Shown piece by piece: positions 21,466 to 22,089 of a DNA stretch of 22,089 nt. This stretch comes from an uncultured Candidatus Saccharibacteria bacterium. GTDB lineage: Bacteria; Patescibacteriota; Saccharimonadia; Saccharimonadales; Saccharimonadaceae. Location: positions 1 to 22,089 of the forward strand of contig CALHVV010000018.1 of the NCBI GenBank assembly GCA_938036915.1, given 5' to 3'. Below the pieces are notes generated by a model. That model had not been told where the DNA came from. It saw nothing but the letters and a program-made list of their open reading frames with translations, and made no database searches. A program made the position numbers and the translations under genes. Position 1 is the first letter of the stretch; each line of letters begins with the position of its first letter.

Positions 21466-22089
21466 TTACAGCCCAAATATCCCCTTCCGCCCTAACGTGT
21501 CATTAAACTCGCGGAGGATTTCCTTCTGGCGGCGGTTTAGTTTGGTTGGGGTGTCGACCACCACTGTCACGATATGAGGCCCACGCTTATCGCTTCGCAT
21601 GTGTGGCACGCCATGGCCAGATAGTTTGAAGTCTGTGCCCGATTGCGTACCAGCTGGCACCTTCATCGTAATCGTCCCGTCGACTGTCTTGACGTCGAGC
21701 TCAGCACCGAGCGCTGCATCCGCCATGCCAATATGCTCCTCACTCAGGATTACGTCACCTTCACGACTGAACGTCTTGTGTGGATTGACCCGTACCTGCA
21801 CGTAGAGATCGCCCTTGCTGCCACCACCGACAGCTTCGCCACGACCACGGAGGCGAATCGTCGAGCCGTTATCGATACCAGCGGGGATCTTGACTGTAAT
21901 CGTCTGCTCGCGGCGCTGCACACCACTCCCCTGGCAGACTGTACAAGCCTTCTCTGGTATTTGCCCACGACCTTGGCAGGTCTCGCACGTTACGGCCTGC
22001 TGAATGGGACCAAACATTGTATTCATTGTCCGCACACGCTGGCCAGTGCCTTTACAATCTGGGCAGCTCTTAAGGCTCGAGCCTGGCTC
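21466..22089 (-). CDS. dnaJ: Chaperone DnaJ, 5' part cut by window edge
   Basis: C-terminal 207 residues of the Hsp40 co-chaperone that delivers substrates to DnaK and stimulates its ATPase. The frame is open through the right edge, so the J domain and Gly/Phe region lie outside. Seen: three of the four zinc-finger C-x2-C-x-G-x-G repeats (CPDCKGTG, CETCQGRG, CTVCQGSG), then the substrate-binding domains with VKIPAGIDNGSTIRLRGRGE, GDLYVQVRVNPHKTFSREG, KVPAGTQSGTDFKLSGHGVP and RGPHIVTVVVDTPTKLNRRQ. The order is standard. The 194-base gap to the next gene shows no clear terminator. Confidence 0.97.
   Translation of the reverse strand, partial: EPGSSLKSCPDCKGTGQRVRTMNTMFGPIQQAVTCETCQGRGQIPEKACTVCQGSGVQRREQTITVKIPAGIDNGSTIRLRGRGEAVGGGSKGDLYVQVRVNPHKTFSREGDVILSEEHIGMADAALGAELDVKTVDGTITMKVPAGTQSGTDFKLSGHGVPHMRSDKRGPHIVTVVVDTPTKLNRRQKEILREFNDTLGRKGIFGL

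Noticed and set aside
1..22089. Insertion sequences, phage genes, rRNA or CRISPR loci
   Set aside because: No transposase, integrase, phage structural gene, rRNA segment or repeat-spacer array was recognised on either strand.

Overview
The window looks like a chromosomal segment of a small-genome bacterium of the Patescibacteria (CPR), most likely Saccharibacteria (TM7). This is an inference from gene style, not from a marker tree. It rests on housekeeping genes packed with short gaps, many genes whose start codon lies about 6 bases downstream of a -10 box (leaderless mRNAs), a ComEC without its metallo-beta-lactamase domain, secreted proteins with short Cys-framed repeats, and the standard genetic code with almost no TGA stops. 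All genes can be read with ordinary TAA/TAG/TGA stops.

Layout, left to right. 1-859: 5' part of recA (minus). 1064-1462: a type IV prepilin-like gene (plus), sharing a bidirectional terminator with a two-helix PH-domain membrane protein (1538-2302, minus). 2345-3352: ruvB (minus). 3421-3768: a small DUF4267-like membrane protein (plus), whose stop overlaps that of a HIT-family hydrolase (3765-4226, minus). 4293-6380: two paralogous HD-domain proteins flanking a gene with a degenerate CDP-alcohol phosphatidyltransferase signature. 6690-10439: ruvA, a class A penicillin-binding protein with two Cys-framed C-terminal repeats, and ruvC (all minus). 10504-12291: a secreted, membrane-anchored lamin-tail-like protein with five C-x12-C repeats. 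12511-12587: tRNA-Lys(UUU) with its own promoter and terminator. 12933-15134: comEC and yebC (plus), ending in a terminator. 15267-15752: a small polytopic membrane protein (minus). 15819-21271: a four-gene minus-strand cluster. 21466-22089: 3' part of dnaJ (minus).

The most unusual locus is 15819-21310. From one promoter it encodes a DUF1704/MATCAP-type HExxxH metallopeptidase homologue, an ATP-grasp ligase, a fusion of a GshF/cyanophycin-synthetase-like ATP-grasp domain to a RimB-like retropepsin-fold domain, and, 54 bases further on, a RimK-type ATP-grasp ligase. Ligases and peptidases together suggest a peptide-tag or peptide-metabolite system with both adding and trimming enzymes. The ATP-grasp half of the fusion carries Arg and Lys where the metal-binding Glu and Asn normally sit, so it may be a pseudoenzyme. 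The cluster also appears more AT-rich than its neighbours.

recA, ruvA, ruvB and ruvC form the recombination set. comEC, the prepilin-like protein and recA are parts expected for DNA uptake and integration. Promoters can be read in front of nearly every gene. The leadered genes (recA, HIT, lamin-tail protein, yebC) carry Shine-Dalgarno sequences, and the leaderless ones do not.
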